From an uncultured Collinsella sp. (GTDB lineage Bacteria; Actinomycetota; Coriobacteriia; Coriobacteriales; Coriobacteriaceae): DNA of 10,457 bases. The translations under genes and the position numbers were made by a program. The stretch lies in NCBI GenBank assembly GCA_937950415.1, contig CALFDL010000237.1:1-10457 (forward strand), in the 5' to 3' direction. This document shows positions 1 to 6,988 of this stretch, piece by piece. Position 1 is the first letter of the stretch. The number at the start of each line of letters is the position of its first letter. The notes under the pieces were generated by a model, which ran no database searches, was not told the origin of the DNA, and worked only from the letters and a program-made list of their open reading frames with translations.

Positions 1-580
1 CTCCGCCCAACATAAAGTCATCGCTCGGAACAATACTTTCGGCTGTCGCATAGTCATATCCGGCCGATTCGATCCCAAGCCTGGAAGCAACAGCCTGCAG
101 GTAGTTCGAGTTATCTGGCGTCATGCCCAGCATGAGTGAGCCGCCCGCACTCACCCAACTCATCAGATCGGTCAGATGCGTACCCAGCCCGTCAAGCGAG
201 GGCATAAGCACAATCACGCGATCAAACGACGTGAGCGATGGGATCGCGTCCGCACCGTCGGTGGCAATATCAACATCGCGATGGGCGATCTTCATGTCGA
301 GCAGGATCTGGTCGAACTGTTCCTTTACGTCCTCGACGCCAGCTTGATCGGAATCGGTAATGACCAGGCACGTGGGCTTTTGGCCAAAGATTGCCGAGGA
401 GGCAGGCACCGCATCGTTGGCGGCAAGCATCCCCAGCTTATGCTGGCCCGCACTGTACTGCACGCCGGCACGCTCCACCAGCAGCACGGCGGCCATGGCA
501 ATAAAGACCGCCCACACCACGAGGAGTCCCATCCAACGAAAGCGGCCTGCACGGTCGCGGATATGTTGCGCCACGCTCAT
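1..580 (-). CDS. pelA: DUF2194/PelA-type polysaccharide deacetylase-hydrolase, N-terminal part (runs off left edge)
   Basis: The frame is open from an ATG at 580 to the window edge, giving 193 N-terminal residues. The start overlaps the stop of the upstream pelE-like gene by 4 bp (ATGA), which indicates translational coupling. Residues about 16-34 (MGLLVVWAVFIAMAAVLLV) form one membrane or signal-anchor segment. The remainder is extracytoplasmic and reads like the N-terminal region of DUF2194 proteins: a beta strand (PTCLVITDSD), a second (FDRVIVLMPS), then a glycine-rich turn and strand (GGSLMLGMTP). In Gram-positive pel clusters this position holds PelA_DA, which carries a deacetylase domain and acts on the extracytoplasmic Pel polymer (GalNAc/GlcNAc-rich). 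The catalytic domain is outside the window, so the identity rests on gene order and N-terminal texture. No lesion is seen in the visible part. Confidence 0.65.
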   Translation of the reverse strand, partial: MSVAQHIRDRAGRFRWMGLLVVWAVFIAMAAVLLVERAGVQYSAGQHKLGMLAANDAVPASSAIFGQKPTCLVITDSDQAGVEDVKEQFDQILLDMKIAHRDVDIATDGADAIPSLTSFDRVIVLMPSLDGLGTHLTDLMSWVSAGGSLMLGMTPDNSNYLQAVASRLGIESAGYDYATAESIVPSDDFMLGG

Positions 581-1482
581 CTGGCCTCCTCCCCGTCGCG
601 CCAAAACGCCAACTTTTCGCGGTTGTCGGCGCTCAAATATACATGTTGCTTGTCAATCGCATCGATCACACGGTGAACCTCGTCACCGTCGCGGCGCATC
701 ACGGCCAGGCGCAGGCAGAGCATCCAAACCTCCTGCTCCTCGGGCACGTCGAGCACTAGCTGGTCGATCACGGCCTGCGCCTCGTCGATCTGTCCGACAT
801 CGGCCAGCGCCGTCGCATATCGAATGCGCAGCTCAAAGGTGTCCTCGCGCTCGCAGCGACGCGCAAGCAGGCGCGCGTACTGTTGGCGCTGAATCAGAGC
901 CACGCGCCCCTCGGCCAAGCCCGAGCCTAAGTATTCACCAAGAAAATCACAGTATTCGATGAGGTTTTGCGCGCTCGGGTCCGTCTTAAAGGCGCGCTCC
1001 AGCTGCTGCAGTTTAAGGTCGGACTCCTTGGAGATCTGCGCCACCGCCGTCGCGGCATAGTGCGCCACCTCAACGTCGTCGTTAAGCTTAGCCGCCTGCA
1101 GCTGCGCCAGGTACGCGTCGGGCTCCTCGGTGAGCATGGAGAGCATTAGGCGGCGCCGGTATGCCGGCTCGTTGACGATGAGTGCCTCCTCGAGCGGCAC
1201 TACGCCTGAATCGTCCTCACCACTCGGTACCGACATACTGCGATGCAGGTCATCGTTGAAGCGCAGCGACTCCAGCGCAGACCCTTTCAGCCCCTCGCCA
1301 AACACCGCGCTGCACACCGATAGCAAAACCACCAGCAACGGGCCCCACAGCGGCACCAGCACTATCACAGCCAGCATGTGCCCGCGCACCGGCAGCAGGC
1401 CCAGTTTCATGAGCGTCCACAGCATCAGGCAAACCAGCGCATGAATCAGCAGCAAGACGGCAGCAACGACAAGCGAGATCAA
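577..1482 (-). CDS. pelE: PelE-like membrane protein with helical repeats
   Basis: This is a 301-residue protein. It has two adjacent hydrophobic segments at the N-terminus (about residues 2-28 and 35-61) and a soluble helical region from about 100 to 300, with repeat-like helix pairs (AQLQAAKLNDDVEVAHYAA, RYATALADVGQIDEAQAVI) typical of TPR-type domains. PelE of Pel systems has the same plan: two membrane helices then cytoplasmic TPRs that bind PelD. The start is a TTG at 1482 overlapping the upstream stop (TTGA), and the stop overlaps the next ATG (ATGA), so the three genes are packed as one operon. No catalytic motif is expected or seen. The assignment depends on architecture and its place between the PelD and PelA-type genes. 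Any other small TPR membrane protein would look similar, but the context makes PelE the best reading. The frame is intact. Confidence 0.7.
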   Translation of the reverse strand: MISLVVAAVLLLIHALVCLMLWTLMKLGLLPVRGHMLAVIVLVPLWGPLLVVLLSVCSAVFGEGLKGSALESLRFNDDLHRSMSVPSGEDDSGVVPLEEALIVNEPAYRRRLMLSMLTEEPDAYLAQLQAAKLNDDVEVAHYAATAVAQISKESDLKLQQLERAFKTDPSAQNLIEYCDFLGEYLGSGLAEGRVALIQRQQYARLLARRCEREDTFELRIRYATALADVGQIDEAQAVIDQLVLDVPEEQEVWMLCLRLAVMRRDGDEVHRVIDAIDKQHVYLSADNREKLAFWRDGEEAR

Positions 1483-3591
1483 GCGGCACCCCCCTCACCG
1501 TCACCGGTGTAAGAGATGTGCTGCAGCAGCTCCACGATGTCCTCGCCGTCGACGGGCTCCACCGCAATCTGCTTTGCGCTCAGGCGCTCGCGGATAATGG
1601 GCAGATCGCATGCCTTTGCCTGGCGCATAAGCAGGTAGAGCACGTCGCCGTCGACCAAGCCCGCCGCGTCGCTCTCGCGGATTGCCGACCCAATTGCGCC
1701 CACCAGCTCGCCGACAGGCTCCATGCCCGGTACCACGCGCAGGAGCAAAAAACTCCCCATCTTGCTATCTGCCAGCGCCTGCTCCGCCGCGAGCTCTTGG
1801 CCAAAGGCAGCCTGCTTGAGTACGCACGTGCCGTCAACGCAGCGTTTATCCTGCGCCACCGCCTCATAGTCAAAGGCACGGCCCAGCGCGCTTTCGACCA
1901 ACCCGCACAAGATGCGGAACAGGTTTTGATAATAGAGGGTCATTTGGTTTTCGGCCGCACTACGCACAAAGATCAACACAGCGGGTGCCCCGTCGCGCTC
2001 GATCGTGTATCCAAACATGGGAAGCCCCGGCGTCAGCTCGCGGTTCACCCACAGGTTCGAACGACCCCCGTCGCCCAAAAGAGGTGCAAGCTGCTCAAGC
2101 GTGAGCGAGCGCGCGGCATCTTCGGCAATCGCGGGACTTGCTGCCACCAGGCGTGCAAATGCCCCGCCCGAAACATGGTAGATCGCCACCGAATCGTTCT
2201 CGAGGATCTCGCCCAAAAGCTCGCAGCACTTGCGATAGATGTCGCGTGGGTTGAATACGTCGAGCTCCTGCGTCACGGCAAAGATCGATCTGGCGCCTGT
2301 ACGCGCGCTTGTCCTCGATCGCGTCGTGGTAGAGCTGCGTAAGGAACGTATTGCGGTTGCGCACGAGCTCGTTTTGATCGCGCTCCGCCCTAATGGCTTC
2401 GCTGTTGCGCAGCTGCACATAGCCGCACACGGCACCCACAACAAAGTACGCAATAAACGGCAGCCAGTTGGACGGCTCGTAGAACAGGCCCTGGAAGGTC
2501 TAGCCATACTGGGTAAAGTAGCTCGCGGCCAAACCCACCGACGCCAGCAGCGCCGCAACCAGGCCAAAGTCCAAGCCATACAGCGTGCCGATCAGCACCA
2601 CGTAGAGCAGGCGATAATCGAGCACGTTGAGCTGGGCCGATTGTGAGAACAGATGCTCCAGCACCTCGAACAGAACCCAGGCGGCTGCCGTCTCCAGGCA
2701 TTTAATAGGCAGCGTGCACATCTGGATGCGGTCGATGGCGGCGCGCAAGGGGTTAACCTTCTTTGCGCGGCCAGCATCCCAACGCGCTTGAATGGTCGAA
2801 AGATCGCGCAGCAAGTCGTAGCGCTGAAACCAACCATAACGAACGCGAGCGACGTCGCTGGCAGGCAAGGCGTAGCCGGCAGAATCGCCATAGGCAACGG
2901 CAAGACCGGGGAACAGTGCCTTGAGGGCGTCGCCCACCTCACCCGCCGTGTGATGGAAGGTATCGGCAACGTCGAGCGTCTCAAAGTTACCATCCCAGCT
3001 ATCGAAGATGCGGCGCACCAGCACCGCAAGCTCCTCGGCACACAGCAAGGGAAACGCCGCATCCTCCGCGCCATGTAGAGCAACCGATCCGGTTAAGCAC
3101 GCGTCGAACAGCGGCGCCAAAAACGGGTCCTCCAGCGCGGCAGACGCGGTATACAGGAACGGCACGCGCAGGATCTTGGTTTGAACGCCCTCGCGAGCAG
3201 CGTAGTAGCGGCAAAGGTCGTTGGCTGCGCGCGCGATAATGCCCTTGCCCGTTCGCCCCGCGGCATCGGCGGCATCCTCGGCACCTGCGGGACCTGCTAT
3301 ATACAACAGCTGGATCCGGCGACCCATGCACGCGCGAAAGACCGAACGTAGTAGCTCGATATCGCCCACGGTATCGGTATGCGGGGTAAGGTAATTAGAC
3401 AGGTAGACCACGCAGTCGAACTCGTAGGCCTGATCCAAGTGCTGCAGAAGCTCTTTCCACGAGGCATGGGGCGACGACTCGTCGCGACGCGTGTCCTGCG
3501 CGGCGACAACCTGGACATGGTCCCCGGGGAACGCCTTGGCACAAAAGTCATCGTCAACATATGCGGTGTTGCCAACAACCAGCACCTCCAT
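1479..3591 (-). pseudogene. pelD: SDR-like/PelD fusion (c-di-GMP receptor of Pel synthesis), broken by an amber codon and a frameshift
   Basis: The best start is the ATG at 3591, with a strong GGGGAGGGG Shine-Dalgarno just upstream; an ATG at 3618 lies before that site. Restored, the product is about 700 residues. Residues 1 to about 250 resemble an NAD-dependent epimerase/SDR fold. About 290-400 hold four membrane segments. Then come a GAF-like region (ELDVFNPRDIYRKCC...) and a C-terminal degenerate GGDEF domain. The frame stops at TAG 2502-2500 (codon 364), but the same frame continues with PelD-like sequence (NWLPFIAYFVVGAVCGY, then a charged helix to YRRQI). At 2283-2290 a tandem GATCGATC shifts the frame. 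Removing one GATC joins YRRQI to FAVTQELDVF exactly. The 5' piece (2500-3591) and the 3' piece (1479 to about 2285) are otherwise intact. PelD binds c-di-GMP and PelE at the inner membrane to activate Pel synthesis. Two lesions make a functional product unlikely. Confidence 0.75.
1638..1679 (-). other. c-di-GMP I-site (RESD) and degenerate GGDEF signature in the PelD part
   Basis: The codons at 1679-1668 read RESD, matching the RxxD inhibitory-site motif that binds c-di-GMP. Five residues further on, where a diguanylate cyclase has GG(D/E)EF, the codons at 1652-1638 read DGDVL. The spacing between RxxD and the signature matches active GGDEF proteins such as PleD. The site could therefore bind c-di-GMP, but the cyclase signature is lost, as in PelD of Pseudomonas aeruginosa. 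The motif lies downstream of both lesions in the fusion gene, so it would be translated only if a separate start is used. Confidence 0.7.
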
Positions 3592-3625
3592 GGCGCACCC
3601 CTCCCCTAAAATCCACATTTGTCAT

Positions 3626-3660
3626 AGTCAAACATGCGTATTGTACGCTGTCAACGCGAG
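3626..3660 (-). promoter_or_regulatory. Possible pel operon promoter with a small palindrome
   Basis: Reading toward the fusion gene, a perfect TTGACA lies at 3654-3649. Directly after it is an inverted repeat, GCGTA-CAA-TACGC (3648-3636). A -10 at the usual distance is weak (GACTAT-like, about 19 bp away), so the promoter call rests mostly on the -35 box. The palindrome would sit in the spacer, a plausible repressor site. It is about 45-65 bp upstream of the ATG at 3591. Confidence 0.3.
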
Positions 3661-3815
3661 CCAAGGCGCCTTTAAGGCTGTTTTAAGAACTTTTTTAGGG
3701 AATGAGGGAATGGTAATTCATTCGACTTAAATTCATCGAAGAAATGCTATTCGCCCTGAAAAGGCAAATCGCAATCTGCTGGCAGCTCTGCGGGGAGAAT
3801 GCCAGGCGATGTACA

Positions 3816-4133
3816 TTACTCTCGCACGGAATAGTTGGATGAAAGAGACGGCAGTTCTTTGGAATAGCTGACGATAACCTGCGGAACGATCCTAATACCC
3901 AAAGCAAGCTCGAACCTAGCGATCGTTTTCAGCGTCATATTGGGCTGAGAATTCAACAGCTTCGAAAGCGACTGAAGGCTCACGCCCATACGCTTTGCCA
4001 AATCGCTTTTGCTTAAACCCAAATGCTTCATCTCGCGATGAACGATAAACTCGATATCTAGCGCGTGTTCATAAGCACGTGTTTCGCTAGTTTCTGTCTC
4101 GGCGTAAAAATCAGATAAATCAACTTTATTCAT
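3816..4133 (-). CDS. XRE-family antitoxin (HigA-like helix-turn-helix protein)
   Basis: This is a 105-residue protein with a classic XRE/Cro helix-turn-helix at residues about 40-61 (GLSKSDLAKRMGVSLQSLSK), followed by helices (MTLKTIARFELALGI) typical of HigA-type antitoxins. The start is ATG 4133, because GGAGA stands 5-6 bases before it; an upstream in-frame ATG at 4157 has no such site. It follows a short ORF by about 40 bp on the same strand, the toxin-then-antitoxin order of higBA operons. The expected role is to bind the operon's operator and neutralise the partner toxin in the cytoplasm. The partner appears truncated, so this may now be an orphan antitoxin or regulator. It could also be a simple phage-type regulator, but the N-terminal extension before the HTH favours the HigA type. 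Confidence 0.75.
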   Translation of the reverse strand: MNKVDLSDFYAETETSETRAYEHALDIEFIVHREMKHLGLSKSDLAKRMGVSLQSLSKLLNSQPNMTLKTIARFELALGIRIVPQVIVSYSKELPSLSSNYSVRE

Positions 4134-4173
4134 TGTGTTCTCCGTTTCGAAAGCCAAGTATAAAAGTCAGCGT

Positions 4174-4347
4174 TCAGATTCCAGAAGCTGACGCGCTATT
4201 CTGGCCGATCATTGTTCGAGCGGTTAATTTCCGCTTAGGGTCTGACAACATTTTCTGGAATTGAGAGTTGTCGGGAGAAGCCGTCAATTCCCAAAACGGT
4301 CGACCCTTGAGGTCTCTATATTCGACAAGATCATATCCTTCTGCCAA
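4174..4347 (-). pseudogene. Short ORF before the antitoxin, possibly a truncated HigB/Gp49-like toxin
   Basis: A TTG at 4347, preceded by GAGAGG at 6 bases, gives 57 residues. An ATG at 4395 extends it to 73 but lies inside a palindrome and lacks a ribosome-binding site. The N-terminus YDLVEYRDLKGRPFWE resembles the first strand and turn of phage Gp49/HigB RelE-fold toxins, which begin with a similar Y-x-x-x-Y/F-x-D-x-x-G pattern. Such toxins are about 100-120 residues. This frame stops after about half that length, before the beta strands that carry the catalytic residues, and only 40 bp remain before the antitoxin. I infer a toxin remnant. It may instead be an intact small protein of another family, since the match is to a short segment only. 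Confidence 0.4.
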
Positions 4348-4366
4348 AGTGCACCTCTCATTTCTA

Positions 4367-4396
4367 GATGAACTTAACTTATAGGTTAAGTTCATC
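4367..4396. promoter_or_regulatory. Perfect 12-bp-arm palindrome, likely operator of the toxin-antitoxin operon
   Basis: The arms GATGAACTTAAC (4367-4378) and its exact reverse complement (4385-4396) flank a 6-bp centre, TTATAG. It lies just upstream of the likely TTG start of the short ORF and covers the alternative ATG. An operator in this position, bound by the downstream XRE protein, is the usual autoregulation of higBA-type operons. Binding by this protein is inferred, not shown. Confidence 0.55.
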
Positions 4397-4457
4397 CATT
4401 TAAATACATATAACGAGGCCCAAACAAGATTCCTCTACCCCAATCGATAAACAAACC

Positions 4458-4650
4458 AGTCGAGCTTATGCAAAATCCGGAAGTGTGCGGCAAATTCTAG
4501 ACACGTCAACCACACTGGATAGTGGCAACGCTTCTACCTGTGGGTTCTTTTCATGAAGAGGACGATGCGCTCGAGGGTTCCGAAATTTGCCGCATACTTC
4601 CGTCGAGCAATTCCGGAAGTGCGGTGAAAACCTGAGATAGGTCGACCAGG
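4458..4650. repeat. Diverged direct repeat pair with an inverted third copy
   Basis: Copy A (4459-4512) and copy B (4602-4648) share GTCGAGC, then TCCGGAAGTG, CGG, AAA, and an AGA..GTC-ACCA end in the same order. Between them, 4584-4602 (AATTTGCCGCATACTTCCG) is the reverse complement of 4478-4496 with one mismatch in 19. The centre copy can thus pair with A over 19 bp, or with the start of B (ACTTCCG 4596-4602 with CGGAAGT 4614-4620). The element is not recognised. It could be an intergenic repeat family or part of a structured RNA. Confidence 0.55.
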
Positions 4651-5025
4651 CCCCGTTTCAGCCTTCCGCGACCTGCGGTTTTGTTGCCGAAATTCGGTTT
4701 ATGCTCGGAAGTTTCCGATTTTTTCCCCGCGCTTCCGAAAAGCACCCTTAAACCGCGCGTCCCGAAGCGGAAAACCGCCGGATATTTGTTTCTCCCTAAA
4801 TGAGATCCTTGTTTTGCCTGGCCGAATCTTACATCCAAACAAAAAAAGAGGACCGACGCATCAACCCTCTTCAGGTGTCGCCCGAAGGCTTCCAGCGCAA
4901 TTGATTTAATTCTAATCGATATCACTTGTTTGACCACGATCACGTCAACCAGTAGAAGCCGCCCATGCTCGATCATTCCATTGCCGGGATGGTGCTTGGC
5001 TAGTACGTCACACATTGCATACATG

Positions 5026-5064
5026 AAAAAAGGGCAACACTCTCAATTTGAAAGCGTCACCCTT
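5026..5064 (-). terminator. Rho-independent terminator, minus strand
   Basis: On the minus strand, a 15-bp stem with no bulge (four G-U pairs; arms 5064-5050 and 5044-5030) closes a 5-nt AAATT loop and runs into six T residues. It lies about 200 bp past the stop of the SIR2 gene and is its most likely transcription end. Confidence 0.75.
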
Positions 5065-5116
5065 AAAGCTCCCAAAGAGCTTTTGTATTGCAGGAAGATA
5101 CTCTACACCATCTTCC
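5065..5116. other. Two further hairpins next to the terminator
   Basis: AAAGCTC-CCAAA-GAGCTTT (5065-5083) and GGAAGAT-(10 nt)-ATCTTCC (5093-5116) have perfect 7-bp arms. Together with the terminator they make three stems in 90 bp, as in the 3' end of a structured small RNA or a long 3' UTR of the SIR2 transcript. No RNA family is recognised. Confidence 0.4.
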
Positions 5117-5260
5117 CTTGATTGGCAGGTCGAAACAGACACCATTGTAATTTCAAGCAGAAAGCGTTATATTAAGAATGCATTTGCACGTGGTGTTCGC
5201 ACTATACGCTCAGATGCCATAGTTTACAAAGATGGCCTTCTTCATAGACGCTAGGTGGGA

Positions 5261-6856
5261 TTACTCACTAGTAGCCGATATGTCGAAGGCCTTCTTGTAT
5301 TTAAGGAAATCATACATTCTAATAAGCCGTTTCAGCTCGCTATTACCGTGTATTATCTTACGATCATCCGTGATGAGCGCCCTCAGATACTCGAGCAACT
5401 CATTTAAAACGAGCTCATCCTCCTCAAGTAAAACTAACTTTTTAAATGCTTCCTCAAAGCCTTCGTTAGCTATAACAGACTTAACCGAGTATCTAATTCC
5501 CGAAAGATGATAGCTACCTTTTGCCTTTCGTAGGCTGTTGTTTAGAAAAGCATCTAAATCCTTCTTCTCATCTATTTCCTTTAGCATCCTTGGATTAAGA
5601 ACTTCCCCTGAATACGCGCTTAAATACTTATACATGGGCAAACCACCCGAGTTAGAAGCAAGCAGCGCAGGAAGATATTCCTCGACGGCAAGTTTGGGAG
5701 CGACATGTTCATCATCAAACACGACATCGCGATATAAAAGCTCGGCTTTGACCATATGACCGTGGCCCAAAGATGCATTTGCGACACCGATGCCTAGCAC
5801 AAGATGCTGTCCCTCCGGAAGTCTCTCGAGGTCGCTAAAACTCGCTTCGACTACCAGAGAATCATTTGGCTCGCCCTTATCTGCCAGGGCGTAGATACTC
5901 CTGCGCAACTCACGAATGATCCTGGGCGAGAAGGAGCATTTGGAATGTCCAATTGCTTCATACACTGCGCCAAAATCATTCGTCCTAATCTCGGTCATGC
6001 TTATCTCGCCAATACCCGGAAATGTAATCGAATGTGTCGAGGTTGCGTTTTCGCCCCTAGTTAGGAAAATAAAACGCTCTTTGAGCAATGCAAGATTATT
6101 TGAACCGAGGCAGCGCGAAATCGACATGAGGATAGCTTGGATATCGGGGTCGTTAAGAGAATAGCCGATAAAAATAATTGGGTATTCCATAAAAATAGTT
6201 AGCAACTTGGCTGCCAAGTAATCCTGGGTTTCGGCGAGTTTTGCGTAATCTGCCTCTTCAAGAACCATAGATTCAGGATTATCCATAGACCCGTGGATCT
6301 TATAGATTTCTCCCATTTCAAAAGTTCTGTGAAAGACAAGATCGTCCTGGCCTACAAAAACTTTAAACTCTGGAAACAGTGACTCCAGTAGACAGTCATA
6401 GTTGGTTGTAATAACTCCAGAGATACGCCGCCTGCCGACCTCTCTCAAGATATCAAGTTCATGCGTCATATGGTCAGGTTTGAACGAAGATAACCTCTCG
6501 GCCGCCATAATCTTTAAAACAGATTTGCGCTGACGAATGTCCTCTGCATGATCGTCTCTAAAAGAAGCGAAGCGAGGGTCCTCAAGAACAGCTATGCGCA
6601 TATCCTTATCAAGCATCGTCGCGGCAGAGGGCAAAGCACCATAATCAGGATTATCTGGACAGCGAGCAAGGTAGGAATCGAGTCGAAAAGGATCATCAGA
6701 AAGACGGGAGCAGAGGTGCCTTAACAAGCCGTCCCAATCGTCGGTACCCATGTATCTACGGGAAAAACCCGAGCCGACGAATAAATATGGGCTACGCCCC
6801 ACCCCATTTATCAGACGTACAACGCTGTCTACAATGTCATCTCTTCGGACTTCCAT
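5261..6856 (-). CDS. SIR2-domain protein, probable NAD-consuming antiphage effector
   Basis: This is an intact 531-residue protein. The N-terminal half is a SIR2-like domain with its motifs in order: LFVGSGFS (25-32, nucleotide-binding glycine loop), GVITTNYD (147-154), YKIHGS (185-190) and IIFIGYSLNDPDI (227-239). By analogy with Thoeris ThsA and other bacterial SIR2 effectors, N152 and H188 are the likely catalytic pair for NAD+ cleavage. The four-cysteine zinc module of deacetylase sirtuins is not present. The C-terminal half (about 300-531) is mixed alpha/beta then helical, ending in a charged helix-rich tail; I do not recognise it, and it may sense infection or mediate assembly. No membrane segment is seen. 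The start ATG 6856 follows GGAGG by 6 bases. It probably acts in the cytoplasm by depleting NAD+ on phage infection. Whether it works alone or with the neighbours upstream is unknown. Confidence 0.8.
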   Translation of the reverse strand: MEVRRDDIVDSVVRLINGVGRSPYLFVGSGFSRRYMGTDDWDGLLRHLCSRLSDDPFRLDSYLARCPDNPDYGALPSAATMLDKDMRIAVLEDPRFASFRDDHAEDIRQRKSVLKIMAAERLSSFKPDHMTHELDILREVGRRRISGVITTNYDCLLESLFPEFKVFVGQDDLVFHRTFEMGEIYKIHGSMDNPESMVLEEADYAKLAETQDYLAAKLLTIFMEYPIIFIGYSLNDPDIQAILMSISRCLGSNNLALLKERFIFLTRGENATSTHSITFPGIGEISMTEIRTNDFGAVYEAIGHSKCSFSPRIIRELRRSIYALADKGEPNDSLVVEASFSDLERLPEGQHLVLGIGVANASLGHGHMVKAELLYRDVVFDDEHVAPKLAVEEYLPALLASNSGGLPMYKYLSAYSGEVLNPRMLKEIDEKKDLDAFLNNSLRKAKGSYHLSGIRYSVKSVIANEGFEEAFKKLVLLEEDELVLNELLEYLRALITDDRKIIHGNSELKRLIRMYDFLKYKKAFDISATSE

Positions 6857-6886
6857 CTAACGCCTCCAAACAAGTCTACTTCCATA

Positions 6887-6903
6887 AGTATAGAACATAT
6901 GTT
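6887..6903 (-). promoter_or_regulatory. -10 box and adjacent palindrome before the SIR2 gene
   Basis: Reading toward the SIR2 gene, TATACT (6892-6887) is a good -10 box about 30 bp before the ATG. Directly upstream is the perfect palindrome AACATATGTT (6894-6903), in the spacer where a repressor could sit. No clear -35 is visible, so this is tentative. Confidence 0.35.
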
Positions 6904-6988
6904 TGTTTTTTGCTAGAATTGCAAGACTTCATCGAAGACAAAAGCTGCTCGATAACTGAAAATTCGAACCGCAAATGTGACCCAATAT

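Larger units (their letters stand above)
4396..5260. other. Long stretch without a convincing gene; repeats, hairpins and possible gene remnants
   Basis: Both strands were read and no gene here has a good start, ribosome-binding site and family resemblance together. The left half (about 4458-4780) is richer in CTTCCG/CGGAAG motifs than its surroundings and holds diverged direct and inverted repeats, a TCGGAA-GT-TTCCGA palindrome before a T6 run (4705-4724), and a GCGG-AAAA-CCGC hairpin (4767-4778). The right half holds three successive hairpins (5026-5116) and a minus-strand 71-codon frame (5220-5008) with one internal TAA. It separates the toxin-antitoxin remnant from the SIR2 gene and may be an old insertion junction. 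Confidence 0.5.

Noticed and set aside
1518..2342. Long plus-strand open frame (274 codons)
   Set aside because: It is an antisense shadow of the GC-rich PelD coding region, whose minus-strand frame has the GAF and I-site features.
4800..4904. 34-residue plus-strand ORF (contains ESYIQTKKEDRRINPLQ)
   Set aside because: It looks protein-like but has no ribosome-binding site, is preceded immediately by a stop, and has no supporting context. It could be a remnant, but is too short to call.
4551..5024. 157-codon minus-strand open frame
   Set aside because: Its ATG sits in the U-tract of the terminator without a ribosome-binding site, the second half runs through the repeat region and ends in a low-complexity serine tail, and no family is recognised.
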